Shown one piece after another: positions 46,501 through 58,956 of a DNA stretch of 64,000 bases. This DNA is from Bryoerythrophyllum caledonicum (lineage: Eukaryota; Streptophyta; Bryopsida; Pottiales; Pottiaceae). The translations under genes were made by a program, and so were the position numbers. Within the stretch, counting starts at the first letter, position 1, and each line of letters starts with the position of its first letter. Under the pieces are notes generated by a model that saw nothing but the letters and a program-made list of their open reading frames with translations, did no database searches and had not been told where the DNA came from. The stretch is taken from the NCBI GenBank assembly GCA_963971425.1, contig OZ020517.1:14975297-15039296 (forward strand). The letters run 5' to 3'.

Positions 46501-48720
46501 GAGGTGTTAAAACTCAATTTGCATGAAATCCATGAGGAATGAGGTTGTGAAAGGTTAAGTTTAGATTTGCGCACACATTACAAGAACACTCTACAAAAAT
46601 TAGATCATGATTTTGGAATTATAGAATTCCTAGAAAAGCTAGGAATACAACATAAAATGCATCAAATACACTAAATACCATGCCCCATATTATGTTGTAT
46701 TTCATACACTTGCAAAATGATTTTGATCTTAAATTTTGATTGAAATTTGTCTTTAAGAGATTCTTCATTGTTTTGTGATTGTTGATCTCTCTCATTGCAT
46801 ACAAAACTTTTAAAAAAAAAGTCATCAATAATCATCTATAAATGTTTTCTGCACTTATAATATGTCACTGCAAAGCTATCAGCCTAGTGCACATGTCAAC
46901 CTCTTTTATTCAAAGTATAAAAATTCTTGCAAGAATCTATTGATGGTCAAAGTAGTATACCCTCCAAATTCCACAGTTTTCATTACCATTATACGGTAAC
47001 TTTAAATACTAAAATCTATTCCATCAACTGTTGGATGTTGTGCAAATCTTCTCCAAAGTTGAGGTCATGGTTTGAGTTCAATTTTGTGAGGTTGACTACT
47101 AAAATTAGGCATTATTTTTCCATCAAAGTTAGTTCAAAGAAAAAATCAGCACATATCTTGCTTTTAGAGAAACATGACCTCGGTGCTAAAGTGTTAAATG
47201 TTGGATTTGGGAAAAAAAAAGGATTCACACAAAGCATTTAATAATGTCCATCTAAAATTTTTACATTTAAAAAAATATGTTATAGATTGACACAGTAGGA
47301 ACATGCCGAAACCTTCAAGAGTCTCCCGAGGGGACTCTTGGAAATTTAGAGGTTAAAGTGGATTGAGAATTGAGGTGGACCAACTTAATTTGGGTTTATT
47401 GAAATTAATTTAGGTATTTAAAAATAGTCTGGTCCACACTATATCCAGTGAACGATGTAGCATGCTAGAGCTATAAATAAACAAAAAGCCACTAAATAAA
47501 GTAAACGGTGGAGTTGGCAAAAATGGATGATGCTACCAGTAACCATATGATACAGTTAGAGGCTCAACCGAGAAGGCTTCTCCCGACGGAACGGCTCGAG
47601 GGAATTTCACTCTAAAAGGGATTTCCGAATCTTACAGAGGGCATTCCGTCCTGTACGAGAGGCATTCCATCGTGGGAGGCCCTGGAACATTGGGAACGCA
47701 GGATGGAGTTCAGAGAAACTTTTAGATTGTGGGCCTCACGCCTGAGAGGGACGTCGAAGTTCCATTCAATTAACCCCTAAGGTACCGTGACAGTTTTACA
47801 CCAAAAACACTTCAAACTAAATGGATTCTAGTGCAACGAATAAAGAAGGTAATAAAAACTTTGATTTTTAGTTTTGACTGTAGGATCTCAATAAAGGCTT
47901 ATTAAGTAACACATGTACAAAATTTCATAAAGTTTGACCGCACGGATTAAAAGATTATAGTGTTTGAAGTCAAGCAAATGGTTCATTTTCTTCCCTGCGT
48001 TTAGTGGATCAGCAGACTTTGACTTCAGTTGGTGTCAAAAAATTTCACTATGAAAGGTCTAAATCTATTACCATCTTGTTAAGCATGATGTTAGCTCCTT
48101 ACACTCCAATTTTTAGAGGTAGAGACCGGGTGTAGCATATTCAAAACGAGTGTGCAAGGAGTGGAGGCTCGGAATTTGTTAATTCACACTTTATTTTTTT
48201 TGAACATAATATGTTTTTGATTGATAATCCGAATGGTTAATAAGAAGGTTTACATTACATATTGATGTGGAAAAAAAAAAGGTGAAAAATATGAAGATCT
48301 CTAGGTTTTATGTGGAAAAGAAGAAGTTTTTTTGGTACCTTGCCCGACAATGAGTGACAATGTGTGAAAATGTTTGACTTGGGTTGGTATGCTATTTTTC
48401 ACTAAAGACAATAACTTTTTTTTGACAACATGAAGGGAAATAATATTACTTGCGAGTATTGAAAATCTCACTTTCAATAGAGTGTCCTATCAAAAGTTTT
48501 TGGAGGTGCCCGAGGTGCCTGCCTCCCCATTTAAAATTCAAAACCCTATAATTTTTTCATCAAATGTCCAATCTAGGAAAAAATTGTTTTCCCACTAAAC
48601 TCTTGGTAATGTCTTTTGATAGTAAAAATTTCAAAGAAGAATGTTGGAAATTGACAGCATAGGAACCTAACCAAACTTTCGAAAAGCCCTTTTTGGACAC
48701 TTGGTACCTTAGGGGTTAAA
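43530..48720. repeat. AT-rich dispersed repeats, families 1 and 2
   Basis: About 43790-44400 is an inverted, diverged copy of family 1. 45690-46450 and 47800-48720 are direct copies. 46450-47360 is an inverted copy of family 2 (compare 2030-2930). Copies tend to end at a motif resembling GACTCTTGGAAATTTAG and GGTTAA. No gene is recognised; the longer open frames here are low-complexity. Confidence 0.55.
45458..45658. mobile_element. Candidate short MITE
   Basis: AAATATAGTGTGGA at 45458-45471 is repeated inverted at 45645-45658, enclosing about 200 bp with no gene. Further inward pairing (CATTAATGTGG-like) is diverged. I see no clear target duplication. Confidence 0.4.
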
Positions 48721-49062
48721 ATCCTGAGGGCGTTACATTACTGGAGACGGAGCCACAAGCAGCCCTTATTTTTTTGCCGATCTAAAGCCAAATTGCAAAA
48801 AAAAATTCCCAAAAAAGAATATTCCCAAAAAGAATATTCCCCAAAAAAGTGGGAAAATTATGATTTCATGTTGCCAAAACTTCATTGGTGGTTGTTTTTA
48901 CATCGCCATATTGCCACTAATGAATAGCCATGACTCCATCATGTTGCCAAAAAGGATGTACAATTCTATTTTTATGGAGATGAATCCTCAAAAATGGATG
49001 TTTAGGGAAAAAGCCAGAAGTGCTACAACGCCCTAGCCTGTGTAGCCACAATGGCTATCCCA
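48721..49062. other. Noncoding DNA, nothing recognised
   Basis: AT-rich with short A-runs and repeated TTCCCAAAAA strings. I see no gene or complete element. Confidence 0.6.
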
Positions 49063-49424
49063 CTAAGGTACGCCCCTCTAAATCCGACAAGTTAAGGAAT
49101 GTGCATATATGGAGAGAAGAGATAATTATGCTATTATTTTTCAGTGATAGCCAATAGAATTACAATTCCAACGCCAGTGCTTTCATATTTTTCCGATGAA
49201 AACTGAATTAGTTGTGAATTTTCAAACTGTGCAACCATGTTTAGTGGGTGGCCAATAGTAGGTACCCCCATGATAACCTACGACCAAAAGTAAGAGTCTT
49301 GACTAATAGCAAACCTCCATTTGGAGCTAAGTTGGCGGCAATGGGATGGAAGAGCGTTGGATATACCTCAATTTTATAGGCGTTGGCTATTGGTTTTTGT
49401 TGGTTATGGGGGGGGGCTTACATC
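49063..49424 (+). mobile_element. Second copy of the ATAAGGT MITE, inverted
   Basis: This is a diverged inverted copy of 41994-42349 over its whole length: TAAGGTACGCCCC on the left, GGTTATGGGGGGGG on the right, and matching internal words (GATAGCCAATAGAATTACAA, TAGTGGGTGGCCAATAGTAG). Ends are less well conserved than in the 42 kb copy. Confidence 0.7.
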
Positions 49425-50304
49425 ATACTACTAAAATCATAGTGAACCACGGAGTGACGGAGCGATCAATCGCGCTATCAACCTTGGAGTAAACTATAGG
49501 TACGGTGCAGCCAACCACGCGGTAAATCATGTTACTTTTTTAAAATATAGTTTGTAAAATAAAAACTACATGAAAATGGTTGGACTATTGCGTTGCAAAG
49601 CATTAGCTTGAGTTTTTGGGTGTGACAAATATGCATTTGTGTGTTGTAATTTGTGCTTTTGATTAGAAATTGGACGTTCAATTTTTTTTTGAGTTAAGCA
49701 CTAAAAGATTGAATTGTAAATTATGAGTTGTAAACTTCGAGTGAAAAAGTTGTGAAGTTGGAGTTCTGAGCTTGGAGGTTGGCATACAAAGTTGGAGTTG
49801 CAAAATTGCATATTCGAGTTGTGGAGATTGGAACTACAAGTATTGAGGTGAGATTGCAAGTTTTGAGATTGTAATTGCAAATTGAGTTTGTGGGTGTGTG
49901 AATTTGAGATTGTAATTGCAAGTTGAGTTTGTGGGTGTGTAAAATTTGCATTTGTGTGTTGCAATCTGTGCTTATCCAAAATAAGATTGAAACTCTTGAT
50001 TACAAATTTGACATTCATAACAATTTTTAAATTCCATGTTAAAATGCAAAAAATCTAAAACTTAACTAATTTTTTTCTATTCTATTCTAATACATTATAA
50101 AAATTCATGCATGGATTTCAAAGATATATTTGTATTTTATGTAGATTGTTGTTACCTTTCTTTTTTATATTTTGTGATATTAAAACTACATTAAAATGGT
50201 TGAACTAGTGCGTTGCAAAGCAAGCGCCAACTGCTAGTTGAAACGAAAAAAACAAGGGGTGGTCACAAGAGAACAATGTCTGCACAAGTTGCAGCTGTGC
50301 TGTA
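49425..50304. other. Noncoding DNA with a 41-bp tandem duplication
   Basis: A 41-bp unit starting AGATTGTAATTGCAA occurs twice at 49866-49947, inside a longer G+T-rich stretch of irregular short repeats (GAGTTG, GTTGGAG). Two GGTTGAACTA/TTGCAAAGCA-like strings near 49580 and 50205 are also repeated. There is no gene. Confidence 0.6.
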
Positions 50305-51607
50305 CAGTCCCCTTCAATAAGGTTACATACTTTTTGCATTCCTAGGGATAGTAACTTTCAGTGCCGCCAACTTTGACATCCTCTTGAGGTCTAGAAAATT
50401 GTTATTTTACCATGAAATTTTTGGCATAAGATCATTTCTATGTTGACAACATGTGTGCCAAATTTCGAGGCCAGAAGATGAATATAGAAAAAGATATTCC
50501 AAATTTACCAACATGTGTAGTTGTAAGCCATTCACTACTGCCAATTTTGACACCCTCCTGAGGGCTGAAAATTTGATATTTTACCATGAAATTTTTATCA
50601 CAAGATCATCTCTATGCTGATAACATGTGTGTTAAATTTCAAAGCCATGTGATGAATACAATAATAGATACACAAGATTGTTTCTCATAGTTTCACATGT
50701 TGGTAGATTTTGAATATGGGTTTTTTTATTCATCTTCTAGCCTTGAAATTTGGCACACATGTTATAAACATAGAGGTGATCATGTGTCAAAAATTTCATA
50801 GTAAAATAACAATCTTTCAAACCTAGGGAAGGTGCCAAAGTTGAAATGGTACCCGGTTGTTTCTCACATTTAGCACGTTGGTAGATTTTGATTTTTTTCA
50901 TTTCTATCGTGGATATTTTAGACTTGAAATTAAGCACACATATAATCAACATAGAGATGGTCTCATGTCCAAAATCTCATGGGAAAAAATATAAAACTCA
51001 ATCCATGGGAGGGTGTCAAATTTGGCAAGAGTTAACAACTACACATGTTGGTAGATTTCAAAATCTTTTGCTATGTAGGTATTCTAGCCTTAAAACTTGG
51101 TACACATGTATTCAATAAAGACATGGTTTCATGCCAAAAATTTCATGTGCAAAAACAAAAGATTGAATCCTTGGGAGTGTGTCAAAGTTGGCGAGGAGTG
51201 AAATGTTTCTTACAACTACACTCACAACTACACATGTTGCTAGATTTTAAATATGTTTCTTAGTGTGGATGTTTTGGACTTTAAACATGTAATAAACACA
51301 GAGAAGGTCCCATGCCAAAAATTACATGGGCAAAAACAAAAAATTCAATCCTTGGCAGGGTGTCAAAGTTCGTAGCTATGAAACTTTTCTTAGTGCTACC
51401 CATGTTGGTAGATCTTGAATATCTTTTTATTTATTCGACTTCCGACCTTGAAATTTTGCACACGTGTTGTCAACATAGAAATGATGTGCCAAAAATTTCA
51501 TGGTAAAATAACAATTTCTCACCCTCAAGAGGGTGTCACAGTTGGTAGCAGTGAAAGTTACTATCCCTACGAGTGCAAAAAGTACGTAACATTATTGAAG
51601 GGGACTG
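50305..51607. mobile_element. Foldback element with TA target and internal ~175-bp tandem units
   Basis: The ends begin CAGTCCCCTTCAATAA and are inverted copies for well over 100 bp, flanked by TA (50303-50304 and 51608-51609). The interior consists of five direct units marked by ATGTTGGTAGATTTT at about 50698, 50875, 51043, 51231 and 51403, plus one or two inverted units on the left. There is no transposase frame. CAGT ends plus TA suggest a Tc1/mariner-type transposase acting in trans. Confidence 0.82.
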
Positions 51608-51609
51608 TA

Positions 51610-52243
51610 CACCAAGCACCTTCCCGAACAGTCATGGGCAAGCTCTGCAACTTGTGTGTCTGCATGAAGACGATGAGAGTGAATCCGACAGCTGCTCCAG
51701 AACTACTGTAGCGAGTATATTCCATGCCCAGGATTCCTCTCGGCGTCTCGCTTGTACGCATTGTGCCAGTGTCGTCTAGATCATTGTATTGCGCCAGCGC
51801 CGTCTAGATTCGACCTCTCTTTATGATTTGTGACCAAGGTGCAGGAATGGTTCGGTTAACTCAGTCTAGTGGTCCATACAACTTCACAGATACGGTGGCG
51901 GACTGGTTCTTTAGAGCTGCTCTGTGATTTCGTGTGTGCAGACCGATTCTGTGGTCTCAGTCCGCGCTCTTCTCAGTCCCACCGAGATCGCTACAGTCGC
52001 GATCGCCACCGACAGAGCCGCAGGTGAAACACCCAAGTAAGTGAACTCAACCACCGATCCCTGGCGTCCTGTGCTTGCGTTTGCGTCGGAGTCAGAGGAC
52101 AGTGTCTGCACAACTTGGTACACCTTCCTTGAGTCTGCCCCTCACTTTCTTTCCTGTCCTCCGTCTAAGGAAGAGGTACCTGAGACCTGCAACGCACCTT
52201 GCACCCCTGGTATGTACTCCTACCCTTCATTTTAAAGGAGAAG
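51610..52243. other. No recognised gene; left border of duplicate B
   Basis: GC content is higher than in the neighbouring repeats. A near-direct repeat of the type TTGTGCCAGTGTCGTCTAGAT occurs twice near 51760-51810. Short frames on both strands are not convincing. Confidence 0.45.
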
Positions 52244-53670
52244 TGTAGCTCCGTGGTACATGACTTGGTTTCTGAGCTTGGGAGATAGGACATGTACATG
52301 TAGAGCTACATTTCCTCCCCGAACTGAAGCGAAAGAGTACATATTAGCGGTTTAAGGCACACTCTCGGTTTCACGTACCTCTACGTTGTAGCCGTTTACA
52401 TGATATACTCTTTCAGTTGCACTCACAAACATGATCTCGTCACGAGAGTGTTCTCTTCAGCGGCGTGTTTTTGCCCTTCTCAAGTTGCTTCTGTTTGTCC
52501 GGTTTCTATGTCTGGGGGGTTTGACGAAGTGGTGGTGTCTGGTCACTGTTATAGAGATCTGGACTTCAGAAGGGTGCGGTTGCTTTGTCGTGATCACTAC
52601 CGTTGTGCCACAAAAATATGGAGTTCGATCTTCATATTCTAGAAACTGCTTAGCAGGTGAGATTCATGTGATAGTAGTCTGCAGTGGTAGCGTCCATCAA
52701 TCGATCTTAGGGTGTGCTTTGTTTTCTATGAGAGTGTGAAGTTCTTAGCTTTTTATCAAGGACTATAGAATGTGCTTTTCGTGTAGCAAACCGGGGGTAA
52801 CATGTGATTGGCATCAATCCTTACTTGAGGATTGATTGCCAGCAAAGCCAAGCATTAAAACTTGGTCCACGTGACTGATCCTAGTGTAAGTCCAAAGAAT
52901 TTCTTGACGACATATACTGACGATGCCTTTTGCTTTGCATGCGTTTCCTGTACAGTTTGCGTCGGATGAACAGTTGCTGGCAACATTTACAAGCGTATGA
53001 TAACCGGCTTTCCTCGTTATCTTGGTTTTCCATGTATGCATGGCCTACTTTGAGGCAGGCGTTTGAAGACTCCCTCGAGGGTTTCCGATGAGTGCCCCAA
53101 GAACTCAACCTGTGATATGTGTCTCATTTATTCATCTAGTGAACTTCTAGTTTTCTCGTAAGCTGCAAATTGGGTAAACTTTTTCAGAAATGATCTTATC
53201 CTGATCACAGTCGTCCATGAATCTGGGTAAAAGTCCTTAACCGAGACATGCAAAATATAGATTCATATAATTCTAATAGAATCGAAGTGTAAGCAGATCG
53301 TCAGCAGCTTGATGTTAGATGCATCGAGAAGTAGTTCCAAGCAGACTATGTACCTCACCTACAGGTTTGGAAAGCGTGAACTGTAATAAGTATTGAAACA
53401 TGGGTGTGGCTGTATGGCTTATGGCTGGTTTCACTGTAAAGTCGATGTGAGGAGAACCGCATGTTTGTCATGACTTGAGTACTAGAGTCGAAGTTTAGGA
53501 ACATCAAGGCAAACCAATCTGTGCTTGATTCTGTTCTGAAGTTTGAGGTTGGGGTTGTTTTAATGTGTGCAGATCATCGATAACATCATTCTTTTCCACT
53601 CATTTGTTTATGAGCACGTCCATTGAAGAAATGACAGAGACTGAAAGCATTCCTTAGTAGACGACGAAGT

Positions 53671-56600
53671 ATGTCGGCAGCACCATCCCAGGAAGTTGAG
53701 GATTATAAGCCTAATGTGCTGTCCTATAGAGTTGCAACTTTTCGGTGATTCTCGTATACCGAGTGTGTGTTCGGTCTGCATATTCGCACACGAGCGACAT
53801 TTACCGTGCTATTTTTCTGGACGTTGAGCAAGGAGCTGAGAATCATGGTGCGGTGGCTCGCCTTCTTGTTGTCGTTATTCAGCTTTTCTATTTAGAAGAC
53901 GTTCTTTGTTCGTCTGTGTTGGAAGCCCTCCTCTGTTGATGTTGCGGATGATGGTGTTCGGGTGCAGGTGTTGTCGGGCAGTGACAGCAGGTTGCGATCA
54001 GACGAGGAGGAAGCTGATGCATCTACGGAACATCGAAGTAAACTTTCAGATTATCTGGCGAATGTGCTCTCAAAGGTTTCATTAAATGAGAAGGTTACCA
54101 TTCACTTCAACGTTGACCAATATGGATACGGGCCATTGACATGTGATGAGGACGCACAGGTGAAGGAGATCTTGGGAGCCATTGCTACTTCCACCGTTGT
54201 CAAAGAGTTGGTGTTTTATAATATTTGGCCAATGACATGGGAGGGAGTGTCAAAATCCTTGCTCTCCAACCAAAGTGTGAAGAAACTATCAAGTATGGGC
54301 TATCCGAGCAGGTTTATACATGAATTGATGTCAAGAGTGTTGTTGCAGAATACATGTCTGGAGGATGTTGATCTTAGTAGAATGACAATGGATAGCAAGT
54401 GCGCGGTGTTCGTGAGTAATGCGTTGCGCCACAATCGGACTCTAAAACGCCTTCATTTAGGTGGGTGTGAGATGGATGAAGAAGGATGGAAAGTGTTTCT
54501 TGATCCACTCTCAGGGGGCGATGATCATAATTCCGTCCTTGAGCACTTGGGATTCTCTGTTAGATCAAGAGCAGAGTCCCATTGTGATGTGCACATTGGC
54601 AACATGGTTAGTAGAAACTCCTCCCTCCTTTCTTTGGCCATTCTAGTGAATGATGCTGTTGGCACAAGTGTGGTTTCAAGTATTGGAGAAGCCCTTCACT
54701 TCAATAGGCAACTCTCAAGTTTGGATATTTGTACTATTGAAGGAGCAAAGGTTGTATGGAAGGAATTATTTACATCATTGGCACCGAATGCAGAAGGACA
54801 ACAAGCGAATACCAGTCTTCAAGAATTATTTTTGATTGGCGGTTATCCTGGGGAGGATGTTTGGAAAATTGAACATGATTCCTTGTGTGACATGCTACGA
54901 GGCAATACATCCTTGATTAAATTCGGGTGGTGGTTAGATGATAGCACTGAAATTGCCCATGTGATTCAACTCTTGGAATCCTTGAAAAGCAATAAGTGTT
55001 TGGAGATATTGGACCTATCCCAATTAGAAGTAATGAAGGGTCGAAGAGTATTGGGGGCAATCATAGATCTCCTTGATGAAAATCACTACTTGAAGGAAAT
55101 CATGCTGAATGGTACACCTCTCCAGGAGGATGGAAGTGCTGAAGTGGTAACGGCAGCACTAGACAAGAAGTCGAAGGATCGGTTATGGGAAGTGGTGCAA
55201 GGCATGGCAACAACAACACCCACTTCTGGAAGAGTTTTCTTGTGTGGCGAGCCATATGCAGGTGAGCTTGTTTGTTTTACATTTGTTTGGTTTGGAACCC
55301 TATCTATATCAATGGTAAACATGCATGTATTATGATTGATCAACCTTCAAAGGAATGTAATAATTTCTGTAGGCTATGAAAATTTGAGTTATAAACATGT
55401 TGGAGCGCTAAATGATTCATGTGATATAATAGACGATGTATCTTATCCATCTTATTTTGATATTGAAGGTATGAATTTTAGATAGATTTGATGTGATGGT
55501 TACACGAAAGCGGATAATATATTTCGCATGATCAAAGTTTGTACGAACTTGGTTCCAACTTGGATTGGTAGTCTCTACAATGTGAGTAGAAAGTAATCAT
55601 TCATTTATGTGTTTGATCATAATGACACTTATCCTCACATCAAAGCAGTCCTTAAGCATGAGATTGTTCACATTACCTTGAACATACTTTCATCAAAAGT
55701 CATGTAAACAATTAAATATATATAGAGCATTACAATTTCTCCATTCTACCTACTTCCTATGAGTATGTATGGCCTTACCTAATTAGTGGTAACAACTTGT
55801 GACGCGTACCATTGACTTAAATAATCATTCATGACTTTCATGCTTTAAGGTCATTCTACACTAATCTAAACGTTATATTCAAGAGTGAAATGTGATTGGT
55901 TATTATCAATGATTGTACCATACCATCTTACAGGTAAAACTACTCTTCGCAAGACAATAATGAAAAATTATTCGAGTGCGATTGGAAAACAATCAATCAA
56001 AACGAGAGTGAAAGCAATTTTCAGGGAAAGGAAAAGAGATGGAAGAGTTCCAAGTGCCATTGATATTGTTGATGAACGAACTCGAGGAATTGAGGTACAT
56101 AACTTTCAATGTGAGGATATCGTTATGACTATCTGGGATATGGCTGGACAAGAAGAATACCACGCTTTCCATGACTTGGTGGTTCCAAATCTCCCGATGA
56201 GTGGAAGTTGTTGTTCATTTGTACTTGTATGCAATCTTGCATACCGTCATGATAACCCACATGAATTAAGGGGAATTGAAGAGATCATTACAGAGCTCCA
56301 ATATTGGTTGAAGTTCATTGTTTCAAACACAAGAATTTCAAATCTTTATCGACCTCATGTGATGATTGTGTTCACTCACATCGATGAGTGCTCATGGGAT
56401 ACAACTCTTATGCTCCAAGCAACCAAGGATTTGAAGGGAAAGTTTGAAGAGTTCCTTGAGTTTGAAGGTCATGATTTTGTGATCAATGCCAAGACTTGCA
56501 AAGATTCAGCTGATGGTGTGTTCAAGGCGATGGTAAACGACTTGAAAGGCTTATTGGCAAGGGTGCCAAAAACTATTGAAGCTTGTGACACTCTACAACA

Positions 56601-58956
56601 GGTCATAGCAAGGAGGATCGAAGACAATCCACATTTGCTAGTGTTGGAATGGGATAGATTCTCTGGAATATGTGATGAAGTACAAGAGTTACAGATGGTG
56701 GATGCATCAGATCCAAAGTTGATAAAGAGGAGGAAAGAATTTGTTGCTTCGTCCTTGCATGATAGAGGGCATGTGATATACTCTGAAGACCCAAATATGG
56801 TGATTGTGAATCCCCACTTGTTTTGTCATGGCATCATGGGTGAGCTCATGAATGGGGATAGAATGTCAAAGTATAAATCAGATGTACAACATGGCATTAC
56901 AAAGGGGAATCTACAAATGGCATTGTCAAGCACACCTACAGCGAAACAACACAAGGTGGCTTTGGAGGATGTATTGCAAGTGATGCAAAAGATGGAACTT
57001 TGCTATGAGCAAGAGGATGGAACTATTATGATTCCATCAATATTGTCAGAGGGATATGGGAAATTGACTTGGCCAATGAAGTCCAATGCATCCATTTCTT
57101 ATAGGTATATTGGAAGGAGATTGACAATTGATGATAAAGAGAAGACACTTCTTAGTCTTGGGTTTTTTCCTCGATTACAAGTATGTCATCATGTCATTCC
57201 ACTTTTAATTTGTACTTGTTTGATGATAAATTGTAATTGACGATATATTTTTCATGTTTGAATTGATCGTGCTGTGTAGAAATCATGACACACTTATTAG
57301 AGATCAATGTGTATTATATATCGATAGTGCTCAATTTCTAAATTTTAAGTTAGTTGTTTGAGGAGTGCAATTCAGGATGGCTTGGTGTCTGAGAACTCAT
57401 TATTGATGTTGAGGCATTTAGAACTCAATAGTTGTTTGATGTAACAACAATGTATTCATGAACATATCTACTTGTCTTTCATGAAAAGATATTGTTGTTG
57501 GTAGAGTAAATTGCCACATGATTTCAGAATCTCATCATTTGTACTATATTTCCATTCTTGAAATCTTAATATTCAATAGCTCATTTATACAAATTTCAAT
57601 TGCTTTGTGTAGGTTTCTCTACAAAAGGAATTTGGAAGAGCTTGTGAAATCATGAAAAACATGATCAAGTTCATTCATAATGGGATGGAGACCATCATTG
57701 AATACAGTGGATCTCCTGCTTTTGATATTGATATTTTGATGCGGTCAAATGGGAACGAAGACATGATTAAGTTGGATTCTCTTCAAAGGCATCTCATCAA
57801 GCGCATTGTCACACTTTGTGCACATCCCACATTGGGTTGTCCAGGAGTGAAACTCGTGGACCACATCATGCGGCCTGCGTGTGCTGAAGAACTTGTTGCA
57901 TACAAATATAGGTCCGAGCATCAAGTTGTTATGGTAGAGAAGTTGAAACAAATGGTATTGGACCGTGCTGACCTTGCTTTGAAGTATGATTGGCGTAGTG
58001 AAGGGCCAGTACTAAAGATGGGTTGTGATGATGCAAAGACATTGTTGGGGGATCAAATGTCTAATGATGTGTTGAATCAACTTATGGTTGATTTGAAGAT
58101 GATTGAATGTCAAATTTTGGGGGATAAGGGATCATTGGATGTCATTGGCAATGCAAGGTCGATGGGCATCACAAAGGCTTCAAAACCATCATATGTGACG
58201 ATGGATGACTTATGGATCAAGATGGACAAGCTTGAAGACACAATGAATCAAAGATTTGATAGGCTTGAAGAGAAAATGCAGGAGATCAAGTTGCTTCAAG
58301 AGAAATTGTTGCGTAAAGTGTGCAAAAGATTGGAGGAGTTGGTGACATTCACGGTGGAGTTTCAACAACACAAATATCCACGCCTTCCTTATTTTTTAGA
58401 TTGTCTACATGGTGGTCTAACACACATGGTGCCCGGGATGCGAAAGTATGTTCTCCACTTGTTATGTGAACACAAAGATGGATTTCACATTGTTGAAGAT
58501 CAAGAAGGTTGTGAATTGTCAATTGGCACGGAGTCAACACAAGCATTTCAAAATGTTGTAAGGTGGGGGTTGAGAGTTTTCACACTCTTGTTGAAAGTGG
58601 GGGCACACGTTGGAGCGGGCATGGGTTCAATGGTTCCAGGCCTTGGAAAGGCTTTCCTACTTGTGTTAGATACACCAGGGATTGGACTTGATAAAGTGAA
58701 CTTGGGTACGACACAAACTTTGATGAATGAAGCAAAGCCACACATTTCACATACCAAAGAGAAGGTGGATGAGCAATGGTTGATTGATGTGTTGAAAGAA
58801 AAGTGCAAAGGTAGCAATGATATCAAAAGAATGTTCAAGCTTCAAAAGGTGACGTACACGAAGAATGAAGATGATGAATTCGGAGGTGTGGCATGGATTT
58901 GTAACAAGCACTATGAGGAAGGTAGACAGAGTAGTACCTTGGAATTGTTGTTGTGA
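53671..58956 (+). CDS. LRR-Roc-COR protein (TORNADO1-like), gene B
   Basis: Proposed exons are 53671-53715, 53968-55261, 55934-57180 and 57613-58956, giving 1309 residues with consistent phases. Domain order is as in gene A: leucine-rich repeats, Roc GTPase with the P-loop split by the second intron, COR, coiled coil and a C-terminal region. It differs from A by a two-codon-shorter patch in the LRRs (PSRFIHELMS), DMAGQEEYH in the GTPase, and a 2-base deletion near the end that removes the last residues (stop at 58954). The roughly 250 bp between the first two proposed exons carries a one-base indel and a TGG-to-TAG change relative to A, which fits an intron. There is no internal stop in the proposed coding exons, so it looks functional. 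Confidence 0.85.

Noticed and set aside
49701..50018. 105-codon minus-strand frame with repeated NLQLQSQ words
   Set aside because: Produced by a 41-bp tandem duplication and simple G+T-rich sequence.
53822..53967. TGG-to-TAG difference and one-base indel upstream of gene B's LRR exon, first read as pseudogene damage
   Set aside because: Both copies allow a small first exon spliced in phase to 21581 or 53968, placing these changes in an intron.
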